A program made the translations under genes and the position numbers. Below, one piece after another: positions 49,206 through 57,641 of a stretch of 64,000 nt of DNA. Source of the DNA: Streptomyces sp. A 4/2 (GTDB lineage Bacteria > Actinomycetota > Actinomycetes > Streptomycetales > Streptomycetaceae); NCBI RefSeq assembly GCF_940670765.1, contig NZ_CALNVW010000046.1, positions 1 through 64,000 on the forward strand, given 5' to 3'. The first letter of the stretch is position 1, and every line of letters starts with the position of its first letter. Under the pieces are notes generated by a model, which saw only the letters and a program-made list of their open reading frames with translations, was not told the origin of the DNA and ran no database searches.

Positions 49206-49895
49206 ATGCCCAGCACCATTTCCGAAGCCTCATCACAACACCCTGCCTCACCGCCGTGCCCGGCATCAGGCGGGCGCGCGGTTAAGGCCGCGGGGCCGCC
49301 GGTGCCCATCCGGTGCCGCTCCCGGCAGCGCGTGGGCGGCCTCGTCGTCCCCTGGATCTCCTACCAGCACGGTGGGTACTCCGCCTTCGGCACCATCGAC
49401 GCTGTCAGGGCTCAGCAGGCACTGACCGGGCGGCTGTGCCAGGTCTGCGGAGAACAGCTGGAGGAGCGCTTCTGTCTGGCGGTCCGGCCGATGGACGTCC
49501 GGGTCGGCTTCGCGTCCGAACCCGCACTCCACCCGGAGTGCCTGGCCTACAGCAAGCAGCGGTGCCCCATGCTCAACGGGACCGCCGCGTCGTATCGCAC
49601 GAGTTCCGCACTCGCCAGGCATCCGGCGGGACGTCCGTGCGAGGACCCCGGCTGCCCTTGCCGGGAGGTCTCACCGGACCAGGGCCACTCCGCGCGCTCG
49701 GGTCGTCCCGCGGACGACTTCGACGCCTGGATGATCGACGCCGCCCACTACCGGATCAAGACGGCCCCGGAGCGGCCGAGCGTGCTGCTCGGGGTGGACC
49801 TGGCGGTCCCGGTCCTCCGCATCCGGCCTATCCGGAGGAACCCCCGGCCCGAACTGGACCGGCTCCGGGCCCTGATCAGCGCCCTGGGCCTGTAG
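49206..49895 (+). CDS. Zinc-binding hypothetical protein (paralog 3)
   Basis: A 229-aa protein with a GGAGGAA ribosome site. Motif LCQVCGEQLEERFCLAVRP, then ALHPECLAYSKQRCPML, corresponds to the Cys pattern of the proteins at 45915 and 47442. A further CEDPGCPC cluster follows. The C-terminus is beta-rich. Function unknown. Three copies within 4 kb, each in a different setting, suggest local duplication. Confidence 0.65.
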   Translation: MPSTISEASSQHPASPPCPASGGRAVKAAGPPVPIRCRSRQRVGGLVVPWISYQHGGYSAFGTIDAVRAQQALTGRLCQVCGEQLEERFCLAVRPMDVRVGFASEPALHPECLAYSKQRCPMLNGTAASYRTSSALARHPAGRPCEDPGCPCREVSPDQGHSARSGRPADDFDAWMIDAAHYRIKTAPERPSVLLGVDLAVPVLRIRPIRRNPRPELDRLRALISALGL

Positions 49896-49941
49896 CGCCC
49901 CACGCAGCCCCGCCCGCCCCGAGATCCCGGAGATACCTCCC

Positions 49942-50421
49942 ATGACCACGACCACCCCCGAACCCCCAACGCAGAGGGCCGTCACGCACCTCAAGACCGC
50001 GTGCTTCGACCCGAACGGCCGGCTTCCCGACAAGATCAGCATGAAGATCCTCCACGCGCTGCTGACCGACGGATACGCCTACCGCCCGGACCGCGACGGC
50101 TACCGCCTCTCGGTCAAGGACGCGCTCGCCGAGACCGCGGGACCGGTCTTCATTACGGTGGAGGGCCGCAGAGCCGTCCTGAGCACACCGCAGCTGTACG
50201 CCCTGACCCGGCACGTCGAACCGAGCGGCCGTCTGGCGCCGAACGTGACCTGGCAGACGGCAAGCTCCCTCGTCGACCTCGGACTCGCCGAGTACCGCGA
50301 CGCGAACGGGAACCCCAAACCGACCGACGGCGACACCGGCGTCTCCGGTGCAGTCCACTACCCGTTCCGCACCGGCCTCGGTCAGCAGGTCGCCGAAGTT
50401 CCGGCGCAGTCCGCCCGCTGA
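49942..50421 (+). CDS. Hypothetical protein, possible winged helix
   Basis: A 159-aa protein with GGAGAT upstream. The N-terminal part looks winged-helix-like (KISMKILHALLTDGYAYRPDRDGYRLSVKDALAETAGPVFITVEGRRAVL), with a second helical segment (TPQLYALTRHVEPSGRLAPNVTWQTASSLVDLGLAEYRD) that could be another. It may bind DNA; no family was recognised. A hairpin follows. Confidence 0.6.
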   Translation: MTTTTPEPPTQRAVTHLKTACFDPNGRLPDKISMKILHALLTDGYAYRPDRDGYRLSVKDALAETAGPVFITVEGRRAVLSTPQLYALTRHVEPSGRLAPNVTWQTASSLVDLGLAEYRDANGNPKPTDGDTGVSGAVHYPFRTGLGQQVAEVPAQSAR

Positions 50422-50434
50422 CCCGTCCTCACAC

Positions 50435-50463
50435 GGCGCCCGGCCACCGCCAGGCCGGGCGCC
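50435..50463. terminator. Intercistronic hairpin
   Basis: An 11-bp stem GGCGCCCGGCC/GGCCGGGCGCC with a 7-nt loop between two same-direction genes. Confidence 0.55.
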
Positions 50464-50500
50464 AACCCCGCCCACCAGCCACCTCCAGGAGGCACTGATC

Positions 50501-50788
50501 ATGTTCAGCCCTTGCCCGAAGTGCGGTGAAACCATTCCCTCCATCGCCACCACGGCATGGATCAACCTCGTCGACGCCGACAACCCCAGCGCAACGCGCA
50601 TGGAGATCACCGACATCCAGACCGACGAGGTCCAGCTTCACTGCGCGAACTGCAGCCACGCGCTCCCGCTGCGCGAGCAGCCCGCTGCGGACCTGGTCAT
50701 CTCCCTGTTCATCAGCCTGTTCGAGGCCCACGGCCTCGACCCCGACCGGATCGGCACGCTGGTCCTCTCCGAGGAGGTGATCCCTTGA
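50501..50788 (+). CDS. Zinc-ribbon protein, 95 aa
   Basis: A 95-aa protein with an AGGAGG ribosome site. CPKCG near the start pairs with CANC (about 48-51), a classic zinc ribbon, then a helical tail (ADLVISLFISLFEAHGLDPDRI). It may bind nucleic acid or a protein partner. The stop overlaps a TTG start (TTGA). Confidence 0.65.
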   Translation: MFSPCPKCGETIPSIATTAWINLVDADNPSATRMEITDIQTDEVQLHCANCSHALPLREQPAADLVISLFISLFEAHGLDPDRIGTLVLSEEVIP

Positions 50789-51789
50789 ACATCGAGCACA
50801 GCGCCGAAACCGCCGAGCAGATGCGCGCCGACCTCGCCGACTTCTTCGGCAAACCTGTCCGCGGCCTGCCCGTGGCCCTGGACTTCATCCAGGCCATGCA
50901 CCTGAGCCGGACCAGCAAGGACATCGGGGACAACCGGCGGGCCGTCGAGCTCCACCGGGACTGGGTCCTCGAGATGGCCAAGAACCTCGAACAGGCGCAG
51001 GTGTGGGTCGCCTCGCCGTCCCTCACCTCGGCCATCACCGACCACGAGCTGGTCACCAGCCCCGACGGCTACCTCCTGGAGAACACCGACGAGGCCCCCG
51101 CGCCGGTCGGCGTCGTGCACTTCCCCGTGCCGATCACTGCCGCCTCCGAACTCCCCATTTACGGCCTGGCTTGGGAATCCGAAGGAAGCGGGGACCAGCT
51201 CCAGCTGTCCGTGACCGCGCTCACCAGCACACCCGACCTGTACGAGGCCCTTCCTCCGCCCCTCCTCCCCTCCCACTGGGCCCGCAGCCCCTACGCCCCG
51301 AACGCCATGGTCCTGGCCGTCCCTCAGATCAGCACAAAGATCCAGGGTTACGGACACCACCCCCACTGGGGCGCGGCACCGGCGTCCATCCTGGTCGGCC
51401 TCCTCCTCGCGTTCTGGTCGCTGCGGCCCGCGTTCGAGCACGACGAACAGACCGTGGCGCGGAAGACCGGCAAGGGCCGCAAGCTCCGCGTGAAGTTCCG
51501 GCCGGTCCGAGTGATCCGCGAGGTCGCGACTCGCTTCACCGGCGAGCACGTACCGGCCGAGCACGATCGCAGGTGGGCTGACGAGACGCTGCGCTGGAGC
51601 GTCGACGCCCGGTGGAGCTGGCGCTGCTCGAACCCCCGCGACCACAAGGCCATCGTCGAAGCCGGGGGGACCTGTCCCAAGATCAAGGTCCGGGTCAAGG
51701 CACACGTCAACGGCCCCAAGGGCCGAGGTCTCGACACCCGTCGTACCGCCCGGATCAGCACGATCAGCACCAGAGCAGCCGGAGCCTGA
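50785..51789 (+). CDS. Hypothetical protein with TTG start
   Basis: A 334-aa protein. TTG at 50785 sits in TTGA with the upstream stop and has an ideal GAGGAGGTGA site 5 nt before it; the next ATG is about 35 nt downstream. Residues of about 15-75 are helical. A beta region with PVPITAASELPIYGLAWESE follows, then a basic C-terminus (about 225-334) rich in Arg/Lys (RKTGKGRKLRVKFRPVRVIREV) with WRCSNPRDHKAIVEAGGTCPKIKV. No family recognised. The basic tail suggests nucleic-acid binding. Confidence 0.65.
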   Translation: MNIEHSAETAEQMRADLADFFGKPVRGLPVALDFIQAMHLSRTSKDIGDNRRAVELHRDWVLEMAKNLEQAQVWVASPSLTSAITDHELVTSPDGYLLENTDEAPAPVGVVHFPVPITAASELPIYGLAWESEGSGDQLQLSVTALTSTPDLYEALPPPLLPSHWARSPYAPNAMVLAVPQISTKIQGYGHHPHWGAAPASILVGLLLAFWSLRPAFEHDEQTVARKTGKGRKLRVKFRPVRVIREVATRFTGEHVPAEHDRRWADETLRWSVDARWSWRCSNPRDHKAIVEAGGTCPKIKVRVKAHVNGPKGRGLDTRRTARISTISTRAAGA

Positions 51790-51850
51790 GAAGCCCCCAC
51801 CCCTGGGTCTGCTGTACGAGCGGCTCGCTCTCAACGTCGACTTGAACAGT

Positions 51851-51894
51851 TCGGAGGCGGTCTCCGCGGCACCTGGCGCGGAGACCGCCTCCGA
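51851..51894. promoter_or_regulatory. Long hairpin just before methyltransferase
   Basis: An 18-bp perfect stem (51851-51868 with 51877-51894) and an 8-nt loop end 14 nt before the GTG start of the methyltransferase. In that position it could block the ribosome site as well as end upstream transcription. Confidence 0.65.
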
Positions 51895-51908
51895 GCGAAA
51901 GGAACCCC

Positions 51909-53228
51909 GTGTCTTCTTCCGCAGCACTCTCCCCTCGGGCCTGCGAGCGCCTGATCGCCGATCTCACCGGCGAGGTCGGCGCCAAGGCCGCAGTCTCCTG
52001 GGCCCACGCGGCCGCCCTGGTCAAGCACGCCACCGCGCACGGCCTCGTCGCCGCGCTGCGCCAGGGCAGTGCCGGCCCCGATCACACCAGGCGCGTCCTG
52101 GGCGCGCTGGCCAGCTCGCACCCGGCGCTCGAACCGCTCGCCGACCCGCAGGTCGTCCCCCTCTGGGAGAACCCGATCAGCCCGGCCGGCTGGGAGCTGA
52201 TCGCCCGGCTGTGGAGCGCCGCACCGATCGGCGACGACGGTCACCGCATCGACGGATACCGCTTGGGAGACGCCTACCAGGCGTTGTCGGCCGACGCCCG
52301 GAAGTCGAGGGCGCTGTGCCAGACCCCTCCCTGGGTAGCGGAGCTGCTGCTCGATCTCTCCCTCGAGCTGGCGCTCGACGACGTCGGCGCGGACCACGTC
52401 CGGATGATCGACCCGGCCTGCGGGACCGGGCACATCCTGGTATCCGCCCTCCACCGTGTCCGGGCCTACCGGCCGCGGGGGCGGGCCCCGTACGCCGGGG
52501 CGACGGTCGAGCGCTCCCTGGAGCGTGCCCTGCAGGCCGTGCACGGTGTCGACCTCGACCCCTACGCGGCCGCTCTGACGCGGTACCGGCTCCTCGCGAC
52601 GACCGCCGGCATCCTGGGCGGCCCCATCGCGGCCGTGCCCGCCAGCTGGCCCGTGCAGGTCGCCGCGGCCGACGCGCTGCTCGACACCGACGAGCCGTTG
52701 CTTCAGCCGGGCCGCTACCACGCGGTGGTGGGCAACCCGCCCTACATCACGGTCCGCGACCCCCAGGTGCGCGAGCAGATCCGGCGCGCCTACCCGCAGG
52801 TGTGCAGCGGCAAGTACAGCCTCGCGCTGCCCTTCACCGCGCTGATGACCAAGCTGGCCCAGCCGGCCGGAACGATCGCGCAGCTCACGGCCAACTCGTT
52901 CATGAAGCGTGAGTTCGGCAAGAAGTACATCGAGGAGTACCTCTCCCGCCTGGATCTGACCTGGGTGATCGACACATCGGGGGCGTATATCCCCGGCCAC
53001 GGGACGCCCACACTGATCATGGTCCACAGGGCGAGGCCGCCGCAGGGGGACACCGTGATCGCCATCCGCGGCAACCGAGGCGAGCCCGGGGTGCCGGAGG
53101 ACCCGTCCCAAGGCCTGGTGTGGAGAGCGATCGAGGAGGCGGTCCACCAGCGACTGGCACTCGACCGCCTGCGCCGGGGGTTCGAGACGCACCGCAAGGG
53201 AGGTGAACCCATCCCGGACATTGCTTAA
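51909..53228 (+). CDS. N6-adenine DNA methyltransferase, solitary
   Basis: A 439-aa protein. Motif I MIDPACGTGHILVSAL (about 165-180) binds SAM. Motif IV VVGNPPYITV (about 273-282, the NPPY box) marks an N6-adenine methyltransferase of the Eco57I/PglX-like gamma class. Later TANSFMKREFGKKYIEEYL is typical of these enzymes. The N-terminal 140 residues are helical. No endonuclease or BREX/Pgl partner is nearby and there is no large target-recognition domain, so it is a solitary methylase. It may protect the element from host restriction. Starts at GTG; its TAA lies inside the next motif A promoter. Confidence 0.85.
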   Translation: MSSSAALSPRACERLIADLTGEVGAKAAVSWAHAAALVKHATAHGLVAALRQGSAGPDHTRRVLGALASSHPALEPLADPQVVPLWENPISPAGWELIARLWSAAPIGDDGHRIDGYRLGDAYQALSADARKSRALCQTPPWVAELLLDLSLELALDDVGADHVRMIDPACGTGHILVSALHRVRAYRPRGRAPYAGATVERSLERALQAVHGVDLDPYAAALTRYRLLATTAGILGGPIAAVPASWPVQVAAADALLDTDEPLLQPGRYHAVVGNPPYITVRDPQVREQIRRAYPQVCSGKYSLALPFTALMTKLAQPAGTIAQLTANSFMKREFGKKYIEEYLSRLDLTWVIDTSGAYIPGHGTPTLIMVHRARPPQGDTVIAIRGNRGEPGVPEDPSQGLVWRAIEEAVHQRLALDRLRRGFETHRKGGEPIPDIA

Positions 53229-53249
53229 CACTATGACTTAGATTATGGT
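53221..53249 (+). promoter_or_regulatory. Motif A promoter
   Basis: TTGCTT, spacer AACACTATGACTTAGAT (17 nt), TATGGT. The upstream gene stops inside it: the codons read ATT GCT TAA. Confidence 0.75.
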
Positions 53250-53296
53250 CTTAGTTGTGCGCCACAGTGGCCCACCTTCCCCATGGAGTGATCCCC

Positions 53297-53449
53297 TTGA
53301 GCAAGAGCACCGCGAACATCGCGCTGGACGCCTTCCGCTATCTCGCATGGATGGCCGCCGCGGGGTTGTTCATCTACAGCCAGTTCGAACTGATGTGGCT
53401 GGCCGTCGTGGTGGCCATCGGCCTCGGCGAGTGGCAGAGCACCCATTGA
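53297..53449 (+). CDS. 50-aa single-pass membrane protein
   Basis: TTG at 53297 with GGAGTG upstream gives 50 residues. One hydrophobic stretch (about 15-42, FRYLAWMAAAGLFIYSQFELMWLAVVVAIGLGEW) forms one or two membrane helices. No family recognised. It is coupled to the next gene, which also starts with TTG (TTGA). A longer version from 53255 would begin too close to the -10 box. Confidence 0.6.
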   Translation: MSKSTANIALDAFRYLAWMAAAGLFIYSQFELMWLAVVVAIGLGEWQSTH

Positions 53450-53787
53450 GCACGCCGCCCGACGTCATCCAGCCTCCCGCGCCGCCGCCGAACAGTGCAG
53501 GCGGCGACAGGACGGGCAGGGCAGAGGGGATCTCCGTAGCCCGACTGGCCCTCAGCGAGCGCGACTCCGCCCTCCTGGACTTCGAGCACGGGCACTGGCC
53601 CAGGTCGACTCCCGCCGCCCCGGGACCAAAGGAAGCGGCGATCCGGCAGGAACTCGGCATCTCGCCGACGCGCTACTACCAGCTGCTCAACGGCCTGCTG
53701 GACAGCGAAGCGGCCCTCGCCCGCCACCCCGTGATGATCAATCGTCTGCGAGCCGTACGAGAAAGTCGGCGGATCGCGCGGCAGTAG
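53446..53787 (+). CDS. DUF3263-family protein
   Basis: A 113-aa protein starting at TTG 53446, overlapping the upstream stop. The C-terminal 75 residues fit DUF3263 (ALSERDSALLDFEHGHWPR... KEAAIRQELGISPTRYYQLLNGLLDSEAALARHPVMINRLRAVRESRRIAR), a small actinobacterial helix-turn-helix-like family. Residues 1-37 are a Pro-rich extension. It probably binds DNA as a regulator; targets are unknown. It has no clear ribosome site and relies on coupling. Confidence 0.75.
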   Translation: MSTPPDVIQPPAPPPNSAGGDRTGRAEGISVARLALSERDSALLDFEHGHWPRSTPAAPGPKEAAIRQELGISPTRYYQLLNGLLDSEAALARHPVMINRLRAVRESRRIARQ

Positions 53788-53889
53788 TCCAGTCATGCCG
53801 GTCGCGGCCGGCGCCCCACGGGCGGCTCGGACGGGGAGACCTCCGGCCGCAGCCGCCCTTCGTCGACCCGCGGACATCCCGACGTTGTA

Positions 53890-53918
53890 TTGCTTAAGTC
53901 TATGATTTTCGTTATGGT
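53890..53918 (+). promoter_or_regulatory. Motif A promoter
   Basis: TTGCTT, spacer AAGTCTATGATTTTCGT (17 nt), TATGGT. Confidence 0.75.
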
Positions 53919-54005
53919 TATGGCATCACGGGGCGCCACTCCGGAAGTCGGCTGGCGATCCGAATCCGAACCAAACGACAGCACACCTGAGGAAGGCCGA
54001 CGACC

Positions 54006-54419
54006 GTGAGCACCGACGCCGTGAGCGCCCTCGACGCTGCCCGTACTGCCCTCGTCCCCGTCGCGCAGCAGCTCACGGACGCCGTGGCCGCTGTTCTGGC
54101 CGCCCTCTACCCCGAGGCGACCTACGTCACCGTCCACGTCCACCAGGGCCAGGCGTGCATCGGCGAGGTCTACGCGGCCGATGGCCGCCGACACGGGGGG
54201 CCCTACCGCTCCGGCCGTGCGCTCTACCCGACGCACCGCATCGGCGGTTGGCCGCTCGCCCGGCTGCCCAAGCGCGCCGCCCGGCCCCACGTCGGCCCAC
54301 ACGCCGACGACGCCAAGCGCACCCTCGACATGCTGCTCACCGACGCCTGGCGCTGCGGGGCCCGCTTCACCCGCGGCTACATCGGCCGCCACTACGCCAC
54401 GTACGTCAAGCTCCGCTGA
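54006..54419 (+). CDS. Hypothetical protein, 137 aa
   Basis: A 137-aa protein starting at GTG 54006 with GAGGAAGG upstream. An N-terminal helix (LDAARTALVPVAQQLTDAVAAVLAALYP) is followed by a beta-rich domain (TYVTVHVHQGQACIGEVYAADGRRH) and a helical end with RGYIGRHYATYVKLR. No family recognised. Confidence 0.65.
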   Translation: MSTDAVSALDAARTALVPVAQQLTDAVAAVLAALYPEATYVTVHVHQGQACIGEVYAADGRRHGGPYRSGRALYPTHRIGGWPLARLPKRAARPHVGPHADDAKRTLDMLLTDAWRCGARFTRGYIGRHYATYVKLR

Positions 54420-54584
54420 CCCGACCCCGGCCATACCGGCCAGCTTCGCGCCGATGAGCCGCAGTGGTGCCCGGCGACCGTGCCGAGGAGCGCTGCCTCC
54501 GCCGCGACCACCGCACAGCACCAACCAGGGCCAAGCCCGCCCATCACCCATCCCCACCAGTACCTTTCAAAGGAGCGCAGCCAC

Positions 54585-54857
54585 ATGAGCCTGACCATTC
54601 CGCCGGCGGTCGTCGGTCGCGGAGCGATACGGATCAATCTGGACCGCGGCATCCACCCGGCCACCCTCAAGCCGCTGTTGGAGCCCGGCACCATCACCCC
54701 GGCCTCCCGCTGCGGGACGTGCACCTTCTTGGTGGAACGGGTCGCCGGCGACGGCAAGGCGCGGATGAAGTGCGCCATCAAGGCCCAGCGTCGGCGAGGG
54801 CCGGACATCAAGCCGGACTTCCCGGCGTGCGTCGAGTTCCGCACCGCCGCCGCATAG
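54585..54857 (+). CDS. Small CxxC protein, 90 aa
   Basis: A 90-aa protein with a strong AAAGGAG ribosome site. CGTCTFLV, then MKCAIKAQRRRGPDIKPDFPACVEF, gives four cysteines spaced like a zinc site (CxxC...C...C). The middle is basic. A nucleic-acid-binding role is possible; no family recognised. Confidence 0.65.
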   Translation: MSLTIPPAVVGRGAIRINLDRGIHPATLKPLLEPGTITPASRCGTCTFLVERVAGDGKARMKCAIKAQRRRGPDIKPDFPACVEFRTAAA

Positions 54858-54943
54858 CGGCAATCGCCATCCGACCGGCGGGGCGCGGCCATGAGGTCGT
54901 GCCCCCGGAGCCCGATCCTGCCCCAACGTCAAGAGGTGTCTTC

Positions 54944-55525
54944 ATGGCGAGCGTCGACCGAACCCTGGGCGAGCTCATCCGCGCGTTCCCCTGTTCATAC
55001 CCCACCCGGACTCAGGCCCTCCATCAGGTCTTGGTGGTGCTCGGCGCCGGGTATGAGTGGCAGGGTGGTGAGGTCGTCCAGCGGTTCGACTCGGATGAGC
55101 TCGGCTGCCTGGCCGTGCACAACCAGTTCAAGCTGTCGGAGGAGCAGATTCGCCACCTCCGTGAGCGCGGGGCGCAAGTCGCGCAGGAGCGCGTCGACGG
55201 AACCTGCCCGGCCGAGCTCCTCCGCCCGCTGGCCGCCGAGCTGGCCCGGACCCCGGCGCCGCTGGGCAGGGACCCCTATCCGGCAAGCACGCTCGCCCCG
55301 CTGTTCAACATCCCGCAGGACGCCGCCGCGGACTGGGTCGACGCGGCTCGGGAGATCGCCTCGGTGGTCGTCCCGCTCTGGGCGGACCCGTCCGACTACG
55401 AGCTGGCGACCAGGTCCTCGTTCACTCCCGGCCAACGCGCGTACGTCGACGGCGAGCGGGATCGGGCGCTGCGTCTCCTCGAACTCCGCCTCGGGCCCCA
55501 GACTCTGTTGGACGGGGGGCACTGA
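54944..55525 (+). CDS. Hypothetical protein, 193 aa
   Basis: A 193-aa soluble helical protein with AAGAGGTG upstream of ATG 54944. It includes FKLSEEQIRHLRERGAQVAQERV and DAAADWVDAAREIASVVVPLW. No family recognised. The stop shares a base with the next ATG (TGATG). Confidence 0.6.
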   Translation: MASVDRTLGELIRAFPCSYPTRTQALHQVLVVLGAGYEWQGGEVVQRFDSDELGCLAVHNQFKLSEEQIRHLRERGAQVAQERVDGTCPAELLRPLAAELARTPAPLGRDPYPASTLAPLFNIPQDAAADWVDAAREIASVVVPLWADPSDYELATRSSFTPGQRAYVDGERDRALRLLELRLGPQTLLDGGH

Positions 55526-55899
55526 TGGCGACCGAGCCCACCCTCTCCCGCGGTGAACCGTGCATCGGCTGCGGGGTGCAGGTCGGCGAGGAGCACTCGG
55601 CCGGCTGCCGGGAGACCCACTGCCCGCAGACCGGCCTCCCGCAGGCCATCTGCCCTGGCCGGCACGGCCACAGCGGCGGCGGCGTGTGGACCGGACTCGT
55701 ACCAGGCGAGGAAGCCGCGGTGAGCTTCGGCTGGTTCGCCGCGCTCCGCCCCGGCGAGGGCTGGGTGCCAGTTGCGCCCCGACCCGACGCCGTGGACTAC
55801 GGGCCCGAATACATGCCGGACCTCAACAGGGTCTTCTCGCAGGCCCGTTGGCGCCCCTCAGCCCAGAAGTGGGTGCGCCTGCGGCCTCCGGGGAGCTGA
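55525..55899 (+). CDS. Cys-rich hypothetical protein, 124 aa
   Basis: A 124-aa protein. CIGCGVQVGEEHSAGCRETHCPQTGLPQAICPGRHGH holds six Cys and several His within the first 50 residues, suggesting a zinc-binding domain. The rest is a Trp/Pro-rich domain (FGWFAALRPGEGWVPVAPRPDAVDYGPEYMPDLNRVF). No family recognised. Confidence 0.6.
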   Translation: MATEPTLSRGEPCIGCGVQVGEEHSAGCRETHCPQTGLPQAICPGRHGHSGGGVWTGLVPGEEAAVSFGWFAALRPGEGWVPVAPRPDAVDYGPEYMPDLNRVFSQARWRPSAQKWVRLRPPGS

Positions 55900-55923
55900 G
55901 GGAGGTGCACCACACACAAGAAG

Positions 55924-55952
55924 TTGCTTAACTCTACGAGTGCAGCTAGAGT
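55924..55952 (+). promoter_or_regulatory. Motif A promoter
   Basis: TTGCTT, spacer AACTCTACGAGTGCAGC (17 nt), TAGAGT. The spacer dyad ACTC-TAC-GAGT is nearly perfect here. Confidence 0.75.
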
Positions 55953-56035
55953 GGAGGCATCGCGGCAGCCGCTCGCCGGACAGGCCGCCAGCAACCGTCG
56001 AACCCACCCCGACATCGTCCACACGGGAGACCACG

Positions 56036-56431
56036 ATGACCTCCACCGCCAGCAAGCGATCCGCCCAGATCCACGACCGCCTCTCCGGCCGAGCCCAGCG
56101 CGCACTGGAGGACCAGAAGAAGAAGCTGGCCGAGCACTGGGACCAGTTCAAGGACATGGACCCGAAGATCATCAACGCATCCGGTCTGTTCAAGGGCCTG
56201 GAGCTGCGCCAGCGGCTCATCGAGATGTGGTCCAGCGTCGTCGGCCAGTGCGCGCTCAGGAACGCCTCGCTGGTCTTCCAGGACGCGATCGCCAACGCGG
56301 AGAGGACCGTCGACATCGGGGTGACGGGTGGCATGGGAACCCACGTGTCCAACGCCCGGCAGGAGATGTGCGTCGAGGCGTGCCAGTACTTCCGCGAGGA
56401 GGCGGAGGGCATCTACAAGGCGCTGGCCTGA
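56036..56431 (+). CDS. Helical hypothetical protein, 131 aa
   Basis: A 131-aa protein with GGGAGA upstream. It is almost entirely helical, with coiled-coil-like stretches (AQRALEDQKKKLAEHWDQFKDMD and ALRNASLVFQDAIANAERTVDIG). No cysteine cluster apart from scattered residues. Function unknown. Confidence 0.6.
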   Translation: MTSTASKRSAQIHDRLSGRAQRALEDQKKKLAEHWDQFKDMDPKIINASGLFKGLELRQRLIEMWSSVVGQCALRNASLVFQDAIANAERTVDIGVTGGMGTHVSNARQEMCVEACQYFREEAEGIYKALA

Positions 56432-56493
56432 CCCCGCCCGCGACACCCCGCCGCTCAGCTCAGACCAACCAGACCACGAACACGGAGGACGCC

Positions 56494-56937
56494 ATGGGCG
56501 CCATCGAGAACCACACAGCCCTGATCTACGGGTACCGCCTGGGAGGTCCGGCCGATGGCTGGGCCGGACTGGCGAGCGACCTGACCTGGTACAGCGCCGA
56601 CGGTGAATCCTGGCTGATGCCGCAGGCGTCGTGGGCGACGGACGCCATGCGCGAGGAGAATCACAGCGACCACTTCGCCGCAGCGGCCGAGGAACGCCTG
56701 GCGGCCTTCGGCCTGGGCGAACTGCTGCTGCGGACGTACTCGATCGGCCCGGACGACGAAGGCCACATCCTCGCCGCCGTCGTCCGTGAGCCCGACGGGA
56801 AGCCGCTCACCCTAGATGCTGCGGCCATAAGCGCCGCTCCCCAGCACGACGCGGCCCTGGCGCGGGCGCTGTCCGCGCTGGAGGTGCATCCCCACGCCGC
56901 CAAGCCGGAATGGATCATGGCGAGCTACTACGCATAG
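56494..56937 (+). CDS. Hypothetical protein, 147 aa
   Basis: A 147-aa soluble protein with a CGGAGGA ribosome site. A beta-rich first half (LIYGYRLGGPADGWAGLASDLTWYSADGESW) is followed by helices (FAAAAEERLAAFGLGELLLRTYS). No family recognised. Confidence 0.6.
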   Translation: MGAIENHTALIYGYRLGGPADGWAGLASDLTWYSADGESWLMPQASWATDAMREENHSDHFAAAAEERLAAFGLGELLLRTYSIGPDDEGHILAAVVREPDGKPLTLDAAAISAAPQHDAALARALSALEVHPHAAKPEWIMASYYA

Positions 56938-57051
56938 CCCGACCTCGCCCCAGGTGCGGGGTCCACCACTTGGGCCCCGCCCTCCGCCCGGACGGAACCC
57001 GCCGGCCAGCAGCCCGCAGGTCCCGCCCACGACAACACGTTGAAGGGAATC

Positions 57052-57279
57052 ATGGACGACACGAAGGCCGGTGGAGCGCCGCGGACTCAGGCCCGCCAAA
57101 TCATCATCGGCAACAGCGCCCCACCACGCCGCCACCCGTTGCACTCCCAGCATCCGCCGTCGACGGCAGTACAGCCGTTCTTGAGCCCCGGGGCCCCTCG
57201 GGCCGAGGAACCGGGGACCCCCGACCGACCTCCGGGGGCCGGCAAACCGCAGGGGGGCACGCCCGGGAGGGGCGCCTGA
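57052..57279 (+). CDS. Pro-rich small protein, 75 aa
   Basis: A 75-aa Pro/Gly-rich protein of low complexity, with GAAGGGA upstream of ATG 57052. It is probably disordered. The overlap with the next start (TGATG) supports it, but the composition is weak evidence for a folded protein. Confidence 0.45.
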   Translation: MDDTKAGGAPRTQARQIIIGNSAPPRRHPLHSQHPPSTAVQPFLSPGAPRAEEPGTPDRPPGAGKPQGGTPGRGA

Positions 57280-57509
57280 TGGGCAAGTCCGCACTACGGC
57301 GCACCAAGGTGACCGCGACCCGCAAGCGCGCCTGCCTCGACAAACGACGGTACTCGTCGGTGGACTTGGCACAGGAGACCGTCGAGCGGCTGGCACGCGA
57401 GTCCCCATGGAGGCATCCCAAGGTCGCCTACGAGTGCCAGTACAGCGGGCGAGCGCCGCACTGGCACATCGGCCGCCCCTTCGACATCCCGGGAAGCCGA
57501 AGGCGTTAA
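57279..57509 (+). CDS. Small basic protein, 76 aa
   Basis: A 76-aa basic protein (RRTKVTATRKRACLDKRRYSSVDLAQETVERLARESPWRHPKVAYECQYSGRAPHWHIGRP). A Cys-Cys-His-rich second half resembles the zinc-ribbon-like CLDKRRY...Y.C..CG..HW.T pattern seen in small actinobacterial mobile-element proteins. GGGAGG lies upstream. Confidence 0.6.
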   Translation: MGKSALRRTKVTATRKRACLDKRRYSSVDLAQETVERLARESPWRHPKVAYECQYSGRAPHWHIGRPFDIPGSRRR

Positions 57510-57523
57510 GCATCTTAGAGATA

Positions 57524-57552
57524 TTGCTTAACGCTATGAGAGTAGGTATTGT
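57524..57552 (+). promoter_or_regulatory. Motif A promoter of DNA-modification operon
   Basis: TTGCTT, spacer AACGCTATGAGAGTAGG (17 nt), TATTGT. It lies 15 nt after the upstream stop and 89 nt before the first gene of the putative modification operon. Confidence 0.75.
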
Positions 57553-57641
57553 TTGAGCATCGCCTGGCATCAGTAGAGCTCGCCCTGAAGGGCCCGCTCC
57601 TGGTTCGGCGCTCTCTGCTCCTCCGCGAACGGACAACCCCA

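Noticed and set aside
54453..54588. 44-codon frame ending in ATGA with the 54585 gene
   Set aside because: The overlap is suggestive, but it has no ribosome site, low-complexity Pro/Arg content, and the next gene has an excellent site of its own.
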